A stretch of 64,000 nt of DNA from the NCBI RefSeq assembly GCF_014648315.1, contig NZ_BMQW01000014.1, positions 28,445-92,444 of the forward strand. The letters run 5' to 3'. Shown piece by piece: positions 18,736 through 28,104 of the stretch (positions within the stretch are counted from its first letter, which is position 1; each line of letters begins with the position of its first letter). A model generated the notes under the pieces. That model saw only the letters and a program-made list of their open reading frames with translations. It was not told where the DNA came from and searched no databases. Source of the DNA: Shewanella ulleungensis. Its GTDB lineage: Bacteria; Pseudomonadota; Gammaproteobacteria; Enterobacterales; Shewanellaceae. The position numbers and the translations under genes were made by a program.

Positions 18736-20772
18736 ATGACTATGCTTATGCTAACAATCAAACAAAAAGTTGCACTGGGGTTTGCTTCTATCGGCATATT
18801 ATTACTTGCTGGAAGCAGTTTCTTTTATCGTTCTCTCAGCCAGATCCAAACTGCCAATAATAATATTGAAATATTGGCAGTCCCCGTACAAAACCAATCT
18901 AATGCATTGCAAATAACCTTGCTTAAAATGGCCAAAACAGAGAGTTTGGCTTATTCGCAAATAGGTAATGACAATATTGCTATTAGTTTTAAGCAATTTA
19001 ATGGCTTACAGCAAGAGTTTTCTGGCGCATTAGTGGATTTATCGGCAAAAGTGGCTAATCATCCTCAAATGAATCAAGCACTCAGCCAAGCTAAAAACAT
19101 ATACCAGCAATATGCCGAAGCATCGCAAACCATGTTTAATGCCAAGATGGCTATTGAGCAAAGTAAAAATGATTTTAGTTCACTCAAAAATCAATTTGAT
19201 AATCTCAAAATAGATGCTAGTAACAACATGATTGATTTAGAAATTGTTGAAGCACCTGCCGGAGAATCGCAATTGTTAGAAGCCGTTATCGGTTCAGGTG
19301 TTCGTATTGATGACATGCTGTTTACCTTAGGCAACACTGTCACCGAACTGGGTCGCTTAACAACAGCAGAGGCGGTTGAAGTTCATAAGCAAGATGTGGC
19401 TATGTTGCTTGGCAATATCACTACCAATACTAACTACTTAAAACAACAAGCGGCATCGCTTCCTGTAGATAAATTGTTGACCGACTTTGATGCCAATTTA
19501 GAGAAACTGTTAATTTTAGTCGATACCCCAGGTGACTTGTACAATGCACAAATGAAAGTGGTAAAGCAATTTCAGCAAGCAGAGTTGAGCTATACACAAT
19601 CTAATCAATTATTTGAATCAACAAACCAACAATTAGGTCTGCTAGTGCAACTGGCTAATCAAGGCTTTAACGAGATGCAAATGCTCGCTATCGATGAGGT
19701 GACTACCGCTAAAACATTAGCCATATTAATGGCCGTTGTATTTGTGTTGATGGCAGGCTTTATTTATTACTTCACTTCTAATGCAATGTTAGGACCGTTA
19801 AAGGCCAGTAATCGTGCATTGTCGCGCATAGCCAGTGGCGATTTATCGCGCCGTTTAACAAAGCGAAATGACGATGAATTTGGCGAACTCATGGATAACA
19901 TCAATAAATTATCTGATGACTTGACCGATTTATTGCAAGACATAAACCGTGATGCTCACTTACTTGATGACGCAGCTATTCGCTCACAAGATCAAAGCCA
20001 AAAAATATCCCATTCAGCATTGGGACAAATTAATAATATCAATCAAGCTAAACAATTGGCCGAACAAATTCATCACAGCTCAATGACCGTAAATGAACAG
20101 GCCTTAGAATCAGAACAACATGTTAAATTAGCATTTGTACAAGGAGCTCAAGTTAAAACAATTGCCAATGATAACCGTATTCGTATTGATACCTTATCAA
20201 AAGGCTTAGGCGACTCGGTCAATATAATGACTAAATTAAGTCAACATAGCGACAATATTGGTGGAATTTTAACGACCATTAGTGCCATTGCAGACCAAAC
20301 TAACTTACTGGCATTAAACGCGGCTATTGAAGCAGCTAGAGCCGGTGAACATGGTAGAGGGTTTGCAGTTGTGGCCGATGAGGTACGCTCCCTTGCTTCT
20401 CGAACTCAGTTATCGACAGCTGAAATCCAAACTATGATCAGTGCATTGCAGCAAGAAACCACAAAAGCAGTAAAGGCGATATCTCAGGGCCAAAATCAAG
20501 CCAATGAATGTGTACAACAAGGTCAATCATTACATGATGCTATTGAACAAATTGAAGCGGCATTAGGGATTATTAATGGCATGAGTCAAAGCATTACCCA
20601 GGCAGCAGACCAACAAGTGAATTACAGCCAACGCATTGAACAAACTATGACAGAAACCGCTGCGGCTGCAACGCAAAATGCCGATGAGTCGACCACAATG
20701 ACTCAAAGAAGTCAGCAGTTAAACAAATTGGCTCATTCATTAACCGCTTCGGTAGAACGATTTAAGCTGTAA
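18736..20772 (+). CDS. Methyl-accepting chemotaxis protein
   Basis: Membrane chemoreceptor of 678 residues that signals through CheW/CheA. TM1 is about residues 12-31. An all-helical periplasmic sensor region of roughly 290 residues follows, then TM2 about 326-346, a HAMP domain (GPLKASNRALSRIASGDLS) and a cytoplasmic signalling domain. The highly conserved hairpin tip ADQTNLLALNAAIEAARAG is near residue 520. There is no C-terminal NWETF-type tether for CheR. The ligand is unknown. The ATG at 18736 was chosen with AAGAG upstream; two further ATGs follow within five codons. Confidence 0.93.
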   Translation: MTMLMLTIKQKVALGFASIGILLLAGSSFFYRSLSQIQTANNNIEILAVPVQNQSNALQITLLKMAKTESLAYSQIGNDNIAISFKQFNGLQQEFSGALVDLSAKVANHPQMNQALSQAKNIYQQYAEASQTMFNAKMAIEQSKNDFSSLKNQFDNLKIDASNNMIDLEIVEAPAGESQLLEAVIGSGVRIDDMLFTLGNTVTELGRLTTAEAVEVHKQDVAMLLGNITTNTNYLKQQAASLPVDKLLTDFDANLEKLLILVDTPGDLYNAQMKVVKQFQQAELSYTQSNQLFESTNQQLGLLVQLANQGFNEMQMLAIDEVTTAKTLAILMAVVFVLMAGFIYYFTSNAMLGPLKASNRALSRIASGDLSRRLTKRNDDEFGELMDNINKLSDDLTDLLQDINRDAHLLDDAAIRSQDQSQKISHSALGQINNINQAKQLAEQIHHSSMTVNEQALESEQHVKLAFVQGAQVKTIANDNRIRIDTLSKGLGDSVNIMTKLSQHSDNIGGILTTISAIADQTNLLALNAAIEAARAGEHGRGFAVVADEVRSLASRTQLSTAEIQTMISALQQETTKAVKAISQGQNQANECVQQGQSLHDAIEQIEAALGIINGMSQSITQAADQQVNYSQRIEQTMTETAAAATQNADESTTMTQRSQQLNKLAHSLTASVERFKL

Positions 20773-20802
20773 AGCCCAAATCAACATATCGACCAACAAC
20801 AA

Positions 20803-20834
20803 AAAAGGCCAAACTGAAAACAGTATGGCCTTTT
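20803..20834. terminator. Bidirectional terminator between two convergent chemoreceptor genes
   Basis: 14-bp stem with one mismatch, AAAAGGCCAAACTG against CAGTATGGCCTTTT, with an AAAA loop. A/T runs on both sides suit both the plus-strand and minus-strand genes. Confidence 0.85.
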
Positions 20835-20857
20835 GTTAATCTAAACTTAGTTCACAT

Positions 20858-22441
20858 TTATTTTTTACCTAACGTACCTACAGCAAAGCGGCGAATGATT
20901 GATCGCACCATTAATACTGATTGTCCAAGCTCATTACTATTGTGCAGGGATTTTTGTGATGACTCTTTAGTGATCTCGGCAGAGTCTGCAATATCAATAA
21001 TTTGCTGGTTAATGTGTTCAGCGACGGCACTTTGCTGCTCAACAGCGGCTGACATGTCTAATGTTAATTGAGTAATCTGCTGCACAGATTGATTAATAGA
21101 AGATAACGCAATACGAGTTTTATCGACTATATCAACGCCATTAACGGCAGCTTGTTCACCTTTGACCGACACTTGCACTGCATTTTCTGCACGCTTGGTA
21201 AGCACATTTACAATCCGGTGAATTTTGTCAGTCGACTCTCGTGTTTTTATCGCTAAAGAACGCACTTCATCTGCTACGACGCTAAATCCGCGACCTTGAT
21301 CGCCTGCTCTAGCCGCTTCAATGGCTGCGTTTAATGCCAGTAAGTTGGTTTGATCTGCAATACTTGAAATCAAGCTAGCAGCTTGGCCTATTTCAACCGT
21401 CGACTCTGATAACTCGCGTACAGTAGTCGCAATATCAGCAACTGAAATATTGAGTTGATCAATTGCATGTTTTGCTTGATCTGCAAGCATCGCACCTGCG
21501 TTGACGTTTTCTAGAGCATCTTTAGCGCTATCCGCATTGCGTTCAACATTGGTCGAAACCTCTTGAATCGCAGTCGACATTTGCGTAATAGCTGAAGCAA
21601 TTTGTTGCGTCGCAAGGCTTTGATGCGCGACGGCTTTTGCAGAAGATTCTGCCTCAATTTGAGTGTGCTCAACAATACCATCTAATGACCTGGCAGCATC
21701 CTCAATCCGTGTCATTGCTGTGCGGCAACGAGCTACTTCGCAACCTAACGCTAACTTAGCCTGTGCTTTGGCTCCAAAATCATCAAAATACGTTTCAGCA
21801 ACCGTTAAGTCTGTAAATGAACTGGGGTTAAGCTTAACCACGTCAAACCAATCTTGCTGTTGTTTATATCCGCTCCACGCTGTTGAAATAATTAATGTCA
21901 GTAAACCAACAGCACCGGCCGAGATCCCCCAAAGCTCAAATAACACCGAGGTTAAAAGGAGCATGGGTAACCATATAGGTACCAGCTTAATAGCATGATG
22001 TTTTAGCTTTGCAGTGAGTGGCCTAGGTGATTTATTGTTTCTAATCCGTGCATAAGCTGTTTCTGCTCGCTCAATCTCACCTGGTAATGCGACGATTCGA
22101 ACAGACTCAAAACCAGCCACTTTATTGTTGTCAAAAATAGGTGTTACAAATGCACTAACCCAATAGTGATCACCATTTTTTCGTCTATTTTTAACGAGTC
22201 CCACCCACACGTTACCCGCAGCAATACATGCCCACATTTCTTTAAACACATCACTTGGCATATCAGGATGTCGCACAAGGTTATGTGGTTTACCAATTAA
22301 CTCACTTTTTTCAAAGCCACTTACTTCTACGAAGGCATCATTACAATAGGTAATGTGACCACGTAAATCGGTACCAGAAATAAGGCGTAAATGTTCATCA
22401 AAATGATATTGTTTTTGGGTCACGGGTTGATTATTGCGCAT
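20858..22441 (-). CDS. PAS-domain methyl-accepting chemotaxis protein (Aer-like)
   Basis: Aerotaxis/energy-taxis type receptor. The N-terminal PAS domain contains NDAFVEVSGF, HNLVRHPDMP and VKNRRKNGDHYWV, hallmarks of the Aer family that binds FAD. A hydrophobic hairpin anchors it near residues 155-190 (VPIWLPMLLLTSVLFELWGI). The rest is the MCP signalling domain with ADQTNLLALNAAIEAARAG. The start is placed at ATG 22441 (527 residues, MRNNQPVTQ) because this is the usual N-terminus of the family and AAGGA lies upstream. An in-frame TTG at 22492 would add 17 residues. Transcription is divergent from the rim genes' terminator region. Confidence 0.92.
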   Translation of the reverse strand: MRNNQPVTQKQYHFDEHLRLISGTDLRGHITYCNDAFVEVSGFEKSELIGKPHNLVRHPDMPSDVFKEMWACIAAGNVWVGLVKNRRKNGDHYWVSAFVTPIFDNNKVAGFESVRIVALPGEIERAETAYARIRNNKSPRPLTAKLKHHAIKLVPIWLPMLLLTSVLFELWGISAGAVGLLTLIISTAWSGYKQQQDWFDVVKLNPSSFTDLTVAETYFDDFGAKAQAKLALGCEVARCRTAMTRIEDAARSLDGIVEHTQIEAESSAKAVAHQSLATQQIASAITQMSTAIQEVSTNVERNADSAKDALENVNAGAMLADQAKHAIDQLNISVADIATTVRELSESTVEIGQAASLISSIADQTNLLALNAAIEAARAGDQGRGFSVVADEVRSLAIKTRESTDKIHRIVNVLTKRAENAVQVSVKGEQAAVNGVDIVDKTRIALSSINQSVQQITQLTLDMSAAVEQQSAVAEHINQQIIDIADSAEITKESSQKSLHNSNELGQSVLMVRSIIRRFAVGTLGKK

Positions 22442-22748
22442 AGGCACGGACATCCTTGTCTTAGAGAGTAATGAAGGTTTAATCGCTTTCAAATTGATAG
22501 CATCACTTGCTGTAAATGCTATCTAGTTATTCAAAAGGTTATAAGGAGAAGCTTAATCAATGATTAATAATATAGCGTTAAATGGTGAAAACACAACACC
22601 TTGTTTTTTAAAAGCTTAACATCCGTATCCAATTGAAATTTATCAAATAAATAACAATTAACACCTCAAATATTTAGTAGGCCAAAATGTGATTCTGCAA
22701 CGACTCACATTACTCTTGGATTGATCTAGGGGTAAACTACAAACAAAA
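22442..22748. other. Intergenic region upstream of the Aer-like gene
   Basis: No credible gene. It holds the inverted repeat at 22496-22523 and should carry the promoter of the Aer-like receptor on the minus strand. No clear sigma-28 or sigma-54 box was seen. Confidence 0.5.
22496..22523 (-). repeat. Inverted repeat in the leader of the Aer-like gene
   Basis: GATAGCAT and ATGCTATC, perfect 8-bp arms separated by 12 nt, lying 55-82 nt before the chosen ATG. It may be an operator or a leader hairpin. Confidence 0.4.
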
Positions 22749-22779
22749 AAATAGCGTGAAATACGATTCCACGCTATTT
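22749..22779 (-). terminator. Terminator of the rimB-rimK-amidohydrolase operon
   Basis: 10-bp perfect stem AAATAGCGTG / CACGCTATTT, extendable inward to 14 bp with one mismatch and an ACG loop. On the minus strand it is followed by a run of seven T. Confidence 0.85.
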
Positions 22780-22812
22780 AATAAATCCAAAGCTAAGTAT
22801 TAACTGTTCGAA

Positions 22813-23823
22813 CTATGCGTATTCCTGCATAAAATCATCAAGGTTGTCATTGATAATTTCAATTTCATCGCCACTAAATTGCGCGATATGAAATAAGGCT
22901 TCACCTTCATTGGTGACCGGAATATTACTGTTACCAATAATAATGCCGTCAGATGGTGCTAAAAGCGGGCATGGCTCGCCCCCCAGTGGATTAACGATAT
23001 TAGCCAATACCTGCCCTTTTGACACCCGCTCACCGAGCTTAAGCTTAATATTAACTAATCCGTCAGCTTCACTGCGAACCCAATAACTGCGGCTAGCATT
23101 AACACTGGTGGTGGTTTTTACTTTTCCTTTAAGCATGCCGATGCAACGCATTACATTGATCACACCATTGAGGCCTGACTTAATCGACATGTCGCTGAAG
23201 CGTAATGCTTCACCGGCTTCGTATAAAATACAGGGAATATCAAGGCTGTTAGCATAACCACGCATAGAGCCTTCGCGAGCTTTAGATGACATCACTACAG
23301 GTGCACCAAAAGCATTTGCCATCGCGAGCATAGTTTCATCGTCAGTATCGCAGCGAATTTGCGGCAAGTTCTCACGATGAATCGCGCCGGTGTGCAAATC
23401 GACAATGTGAGTTGCACGCTTAACTAACATACTACTGAATAAATGCGCTAGGCGACTGGCTAAAGCGCCTTTAGCAGTACCAGGAAAACAGCGATTTAAG
23501 TCGCGGCGATCAGGCAAATAACGTGATTGCTGAATAAAGCCGAATACGTTAACAATTGGGACCACTAATAATGTGCCAGTTAACGTTTTAGCATTAACAC
23601 GACCGAGCAAGCGTCGACATATCTCAATGCCATTTAACTCATCGCCATGAATTGCTGCACACACTAATAAAGTAGGTCCCGGTTTAGTACCGTGAAACAC
23701 TTCTACATGCAAATCCATTGGCGTATCGTTATACAGTTTTGCAGCGGGCAGTTTCACGCTTAGTTGCGTGCCTGCCAATACGCTAACATCACCAATAACA
23801 AACGGTTCGTGCTTTTTTGCCAT
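22813..23823 (-). CDS. Succinylglutamate desuccinylase/aspartoacylase-family zinc hydrolase
   Basis: M14-like amidohydrolase of 336 residues. The zinc ligands are visible as His59 and Glu62 (AAIHGDELNGIE) and His144 (IVDLHTGAIHR). The RYLPDRRDLNRCFPG stretch is typical of the AstE/AspA family. The C-terminal part resembles a biotinyl/lipoyl-like beta domain (SEADGLVNIKLKLGERVSKG). It starts 2 nt after the rimK stop with GGAG upstream, so it is the third gene of that operon. The substrate is unknown. Its position beside RimK suggests an N-acyl or glutamyl peptide target, which is inference. Confidence 0.85.
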   Translation of the reverse strand: MAKKHEPFVIGDVSVLAGTQLSVKLPAAKLYNDTPMDLHVEVFHGTKPGPTLLVCAAIHGDELNGIEICRRLLGRVNAKTLTGTLLVVPIVNVFGFIQQSRYLPDRRDLNRCFPGTAKGALASRLAHLFSSMLVKRATHIVDLHTGAIHRENLPQIRCDTDDETMLAMANAFGAPVVMSSKAREGSMRGYANSLDIPCILYEAGEALRFSDMSIKSGLNGVINVMRCIGMLKGKVKTTTSVNASRSYWVRSEADGLVNIKLKLGERVSKGQVLANIVNPLGGEPCPLLAPSDGIIIGNSNIPVTNEGEALFHIAQFSGDEIEIINDNLDDFMQEYA

Positions 23824-23825
23824 TA

Positions 23826-24731
23826 TTAACCGACTCCTTTAGTCTTCGAGCTAGTAGGCTTAACATTTTTTTCAATAAATTGAATGATTTTTTCTGCCAC
23901 ATCAATACCGGTGGCTTTTTCGATACCTTCAAGGCCTGGTGATGAATTCACTTCCATCACAAGTGGGCCGTGCTTAGAACGTAAAATATCAACGCCAGCA
24001 ACGTTTAAGCCCATTGTTTTAGCCGCGCGAAGTGCCGTTGAGCGCTCTTCAGGAGTTAGTTTAACAATGCTCGCTGAACCACCACGATGTAAATTAGAAC
24101 GGAACTCACCTGGTAATGCTTGACGTTTCATCGCGGCAATCACTTTGTCGCCAATCACAAAACAACGAATGTCAGCACCGCCAGCTTCAGCAATATACTC
24201 TTGCACCATAATGTTAGCTTTTAAGCCCATAAAGGCTTCAATGACCGATTCAGCTGCTTTACGAGTTTCTGCGAGTACAACACCAATGCCCTGAGTTCCC
24301 TCAAGTAATTTAATGACGCAAGGTGCACCGCCCACCATGTCGAGCAAATCTGGTACGTCAGCAGGTTGGTTGGCAAAGCCTGTTACCGGTAAACCAATAT
24401 TTTTACGTGACAAAAGCTGCAATGAACGCAGTTTGTCACGAGAACGTGTAATGGCAACCGATTCGTTTAATGGGTGTGTACCCAACATTTCGAATTGACG
24501 TAAAACAGCTGTGCCATAAAACGTCACTGAAGCGCCAATTCGTGGGATAACAGCATCAAATTTAGGCAATTCTTCGCCACGAACATGGATGCTTGGTGCA
24601 TTCATGTTGATGTTCATATAACACTTTAATGGGTCAACAATTTTAATTGTATGACCACGAGCTTCGGCAGCTTCTTTAAGACGACTTGTCGAGTAAAGGT
24701 TTCGATTTCTCGACATAATGGCGATTTGCAT
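23826..24731 (-). CDS. rimK: RimK, ATP-grasp glutamate ligase modifying ribosomal protein S6
   Basis: ATP-dependent ligase that adds glutamate residues to the C-terminus of ribosomal protein S6. The 301-residue length is that of RimK. The N-terminus MQIAIMSRNRNLYSTSRL is characteristic. ATP-grasp features include VIKLLEGTQGIGV, MVQEYIAEAGGADIRCFVIG and the metal-binding VMEVNSSPGLEGIE. The ATG at 24731 follows AGGAGA. It lies 4 nt after the protease gene, so the two are probably translated together. Confidence 0.93.
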   Translation of the reverse strand: MQIAIMSRNRNLYSTSRLKEAAEARGHTIKIVDPLKCYMNINMNAPSIHVRGEELPKFDAVIPRIGASVTFYGTAVLRQFEMLGTHPLNESVAITRSRDKLRSLQLLSRKNIGLPVTGFANQPADVPDLLDMVGGAPCVIKLLEGTQGIGVVLAETRKAAESVIEAFMGLKANIMVQEYIAEAGGADIRCFVIGDKVIAAMKRQALPGEFRSNLHRGGSASIVKLTPEERSTALRAAKTMGLNVAGVDILRSKHGPLVMEVNSSPGLEGIEKATGIDVAEKIIQFIEKNVKPTSSKTKGVG

Positions 24732-24735
24732 TTTG

Positions 24736-25167
24736 CTATTCTCCTGCTAAAAACGACTCTGCTGAATTAACCAAAAAACGCCCTTCTAACGCGCGTCTGC
24801 CAAGTAACATTCTAAATTTCATGTTATCTCTATTTGTTAAGGTCAGTTCGATGTCAAATTGTTGGTCACCGATAATAATCGGCGTATTTATCACGTAGCG
24901 GTTCGTCACATGTCCGCCGGAGTCACTCACAGCTCGACGATCAAATACAGGGAATTCGCACACTACTTCACGGTCCGACTCTTGATCTGGATGTAACCAA
25001 ACTCGGACCCACTTTTGTTTTTCTTTTTGAAACGGTTTAATTTTGAACGCATGTAAACAGGACGTTTTTGCGCCAGTATCCACTTTGATTTTGACTCTTT
25101 CGTTGCCAATCTCAGGAAAAGTGCCCCACTCTCGCCAACCCACAATACCGAGGGAGTGTTCAGTCAT
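24736..25167 (-). CDS. Retropepsin-like (ATP-dependent zinc protease family) protein, RimB-like
   Basis: Small 143-residue protein of the DUF785/retropepsin-like family that commonly sits next to rimK. The aspartic-protease-like motif VDTGAKTSCLHA is clear, with a second conserved half LGRRALEGRFLV. In pseudomonads the equivalent RimB works with RimK in controlling S6 glutamylation. That role is transferred here by family and context. The start is ATG at 25167 because AAGGA lies 6 nt upstream; an in-frame TTG at 25173 is weaker. No RimA-type gene is visible. Confidence 0.85.
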   Translation of the reverse strand: MTEHSLGIVGWREWGTFPEIGNERVKIKVDTGAKTSCLHAFKIKPFQKEKQKWVRVWLHPDQESDREVVCEFPVFDRRAVSDSGGHVTNRYVINTPIIIGDQQFDIELTLTNRDNMKFRMLLGRRALEGRFLVNSAESFLAGE

Positions 25168-25777
25168 GGTCAATCCTTTCTTGTAGAGGAATTTTCATTC
25201 CAGAGTGTAATCTATCAATAAAATCTATGTATGATTATGTACTGTTATATCGCCAATCTGTGACTTTGTTGCCATCAATGTGACATCGTTCAATATATTC
25301 TCATCAATCAATTGACTAAAGACGGACTGATTTTTAACGTCAGCAAGTCGTACTCATTACATTAACATGTTAATCCAACTGATGGATGAGTCATTGTGAA
25401 CGAATACAAATTAGGAAAGAATTAATAAGATGCTATACGACAAATAAAAACAACAAGACTGGAATAAAACAACCTTTGAGACAATTTTAACACTAACGCT
25501 TTATTTATATCAAACTAACATTAGTGCTTGGGTAAAAATAAAACATCAACTCAGTAAGTTACAAGCTTTAAAATTTGACAACAAAATCATCAAAAACACA
25601 TATTAACTTTAAAGAAGTACACTAAAATTACCAAGTAAAAATCAAAAAGGCGAAATAACACTCACTTTTGAATGGTTTAATTATCACTTCAACATTTAAT
25701 CTTGGTTTCACTCGCCTGTCACATTGATTATGATGGTTTAGTTTCTATTTGGGTAAATCCGTTTAAAAGGTATTGCT
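25168..25777. other. 610-bp AT-rich intergenic region
   Basis: No coding frame of credible length or composition and no recognisable RNA. It should carry divergent promoters for the rim operon and the DUF2461 gene. The only distinct element is the palindrome at 25361-25374. Confidence 0.6.
25361..25374. repeat. Perfect 14-bp palindrome
   Basis: ATTAACATGTTAAT reads the same on both strands, with no spacer. It could be a dimeric regulator site between the divergent rim and DUF2461 promoters. No regulator is recognised. Confidence 0.35.
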
Positions 25778-26449
25778 ATGTTTAGCCTCCAAAGTTTTGA
25801 TTTTTTACATCAGCTGGCCAATAACAACGACAGAGAGTGGTTTAAAGCTAATCAGCCTGATTATGAAGATCGTGTCCGCACGCCAGCATTGCAATTTATT
25901 GAATCGATGCAAGGTCCTGTTTTGGGCTTGTCGCCTCGTTTTACAGCAATACCTAAAAAAGTCGGTGGCAGCTTAATGCGTCCACAACGAGACAGCCGCT
26001 TTAGCAAAGACAAAACGCCATATAAAACCAATGTGGGTATTCAGTTCCGCCATTTTCAAGCAAAAGATGTGCATGCTCCAGGATTTTATGTCCATGTAGC
26101 CAACGACGAATGCTTTATTGCCGCAGGTATTTGGCATCCCGAAGCCAAAGCGTTAAATGCGATTAGACAGTGCATAGATGAAAACCCAAACGGTTATAAA
26201 AAAGCTTTAGCCGCATTAAACCAAGCGGGGTTCGAACTCACTGGCGACAGCCTAATTAGGCCTCCACGAGGGTTTGATAAGCAACATCCGTTAATTGACG
26301 AACTTAAACGCAAAGATTTTATCGCCATAAAACCCGTCACAATTGAGCAAGTATGCAGTAAAGACTTTGTTGAGTTTTGTACAAAAGAATTTGAGCAAAC
26401 TCGTTCATTAATGGCTTACCTGTGTTTTGCGTTATCATTAGACTTTTAA
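25778..26449 (+). CDS. DUF2461 domain-containing protein
   Basis: A 223-residue protein of the DUF2461 (TIGR02453) family, widespread and of unknown function. Family marks seen are NNDREWFKANQPDYE at the N-terminus, RDSRFSKDKTPYKTNVGIQFRH in the first half, and GFYVHV followed by GIWHPEAKAL. No signal peptide or membrane segment. The ATG follows AAAGGTA. It is followed by a hairpin at 26524-26559 and appears to be a single-gene unit. Confidence 0.85.
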   Translation: MFSLQSFDFLHQLANNNDREWFKANQPDYEDRVRTPALQFIESMQGPVLGLSPRFTAIPKKVGGSLMRPQRDSRFSKDKTPYKTNVGIQFRHFQAKDVHAPGFYVHVANDECFIAAGIWHPEAKALNAIRQCIDENPNGYKKALAALNQAGFELTGDSLIRPPRGFDKQHPLIDELKRKDFIAIKPVTIEQVCSKDFVEFCTKEFEQTRSLMAYLCFALSLDF

Positions 26450-26523
26450 CATCAAATATTCTAAACACTAGCTCAATATGTCAAAACGATAATTGCGCTA
26501 AACCAACGTTTAGCAATCAATAG

Positions 26524-26559
26524 TAAGCCAGTGAAGAGGTAACTTACTCCACTGGCTTA
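26524..26559 (+). terminator. Hairpin after the DUF2461 gene, possible terminator
   Basis: Perfect 10-bp stem TAAGCCAGTG / CACTGGCTTA with a 16-nt partly self-complementary interior. It lacks a clean T run, so termination strength is uncertain. Confidence 0.5.
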
Positions 26560-26650
26560 TAATGATTTCGTTTCAAGACATGGTAAACTATTGTCATATT
26601 GCATTAAGTTGCACCTACATCGTTGTTATATCGTCATATCAGGTCATTAA

Positions 26651-28024
26651 ATGAGTCAAACACGTTCTGCTCAACCCTTCACTTCCGTGTTCAATGAGAC
26701 ACTTAACATTGAAGCCTCTACACCAGCGCAAAAGCGTGCTCTTAGTTACGCAACTACAATCGAGATGCTGTTTAACCAAGTGATGAGCAGCAAAATGCCC
26801 GCGGATAGAATTATTGGGCAGTATTTTCGTGAACATAAAAAACACGGTTCAAAAGACAGACGTGTAATCCGCGAGAGTCTATTTGGTTTATTTCGTTGGT
26901 GGGGTTGGCTAAGTCAGTTACAAGCGTCACAACAACACGTGATTTTGTTTAGGCAATTAAGTGCCTGCGCAGCACTAGAGCAGCATACATGGCACGATGT
27001 CACCCAAGCGTGGGATGACATCGCAGCGTGGGAAGAAGTATCTAACAGTCAAGCTAATACGATCCCAAATACCGAGAGTATTAATGATAAGTTAACGCTA
27101 TTTATTGGTTTAACTGGCATGACACAGTGTAAAATCAGCGACTTATTACCCCAATGGTTTTGGCAAACTTGTCCTGTAACAGCTGCAGAAGAGATAGCGG
27201 TTGTTGAGGCCATGAGTAGCCGCCCGCCAATATGGGCTCGGACACAAAGTATTTCGACTCAGCAAGCTTTAGTGACATTATCTAACGCGGGTATTGAAGC
27301 CACAGCCAGTGAGTTTTTTGCTGACGCTATAAGTTTGGGTCACAAAAGTATTAACCTCAATGAAGTCGACACTTATAAACTCGGCCACCTTGAAATTCAA
27401 GATCTTGCGTCGCAAGTGATTGGTCAAATTTGTCAGCCCCAAGCGGATGAGCAGTGGTGGGATGCCTGCAGTGGTGCAGGCGGTAAGACCTTACAATTAC
27501 GGTCATTGATGCTGCAGAAAAACCCAAATAGTCGTGGCAGTATTATTGCCTCTGACATTCGTAATAAACCATTAGAAGAACTCAACAAACGTGCTAAGCG
27601 TGCAGGCTTTAACCATATTTCGGTTTCTACCTGGAAGTCAGATGCTCTTCCCGTTAAAGCGAATGCATTTGATGGCGTGTTAGTCGATGCACCTTGCAGC
27701 TGTACTGGCACTTGGCGTCGTAATCCTGATATGCGTTGGCTAGACGATGTTAGTGCTGTCAGTGATAAACCAGTGCTTCAATTGGATATTTTAACTCGAA
27801 GTGCTGCTGCCGTTAAATCGGGCGGGCAGTTGGTGTATGCGACGTGTTCGCTATCGCCGAGTGAGAACGAACACGTCGTTGAGGCTTTTTTAGCGCAAAC
27901 CAATGAATTTGAGCTAATTCAGGTTACACACCCATTTACTGGTGAGTCATGTAAAATGCTCACGATATGGCCGCAACTGGCAGACAGTGACGGTATGTTC
28001 GTGGCTAAAATGCGTCGAAGATAA
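26651..28024 (+). CDS. RsmB/NOP-family RNA cytosine-5 methyltransferase
   Basis: S-adenosylmethionine-dependent m5C methyltransferase of the Fmu/Sun group, 457 residues. SAM-binding motif DACSGAGGKTLQL is near residue 270. Motif IV DAPCSCTGTWRRNPDMRW is near 345, and motif VI YATCSLSPSENE near 397, so both catalytic cysteines are present. The N-terminal region is poorly conserved and may be an RNA-binding extension. The exact rRNA or tRNA target cannot be assigned. The ATG follows AGGTC. Confidence 0.88.
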   Translation: MSQTRSAQPFTSVFNETLNIEASTPAQKRALSYATTIEMLFNQVMSSKMPADRIIGQYFREHKKHGSKDRRVIRESLFGLFRWWGWLSQLQASQQHVILFRQLSACAALEQHTWHDVTQAWDDIAAWEEVSNSQANTIPNTESINDKLTLFIGLTGMTQCKISDLLPQWFWQTCPVTAAEEIAVVEAMSSRPPIWARTQSISTQQALVTLSNAGIEATASEFFADAISLGHKSINLNEVDTYKLGHLEIQDLASQVIGQICQPQADEQWWDACSGAGGKTLQLRSLMLQKNPNSRGSIIASDIRNKPLEELNKRAKRAGFNHISVSTWKSDALPVKANAFDGVLVDAPCSCTGTWRRNPDMRWLDDVSAVSDKPVLQLDILTRSAAAVKSGGQLVYATCSLSPSENEHVVEAFLAQTNEFELIQVTHPFTGESCKMLTIWPQLADSDGMFVAKMRRR

Positions 28025-28065
28025 GATCGACTTCATTTAATAACTATTACTGCTTAACAATAAGC

Positions 28066-28095
28066 AAAAACGCCATCAAGTTGATGGCGTTTTTT
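28066..28095. terminator. Bidirectional terminator between the methyltransferase and DUF2802 genes
   Basis: Perfect inverted repeat CGCCATCA / TGATGGCG with a 3-nt AGT loop, preceded by five A and followed by six T. It suits both converging transcripts. Confidence 0.92.
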
Positions 28096-28104
28096 ATATC
28101 TTAA

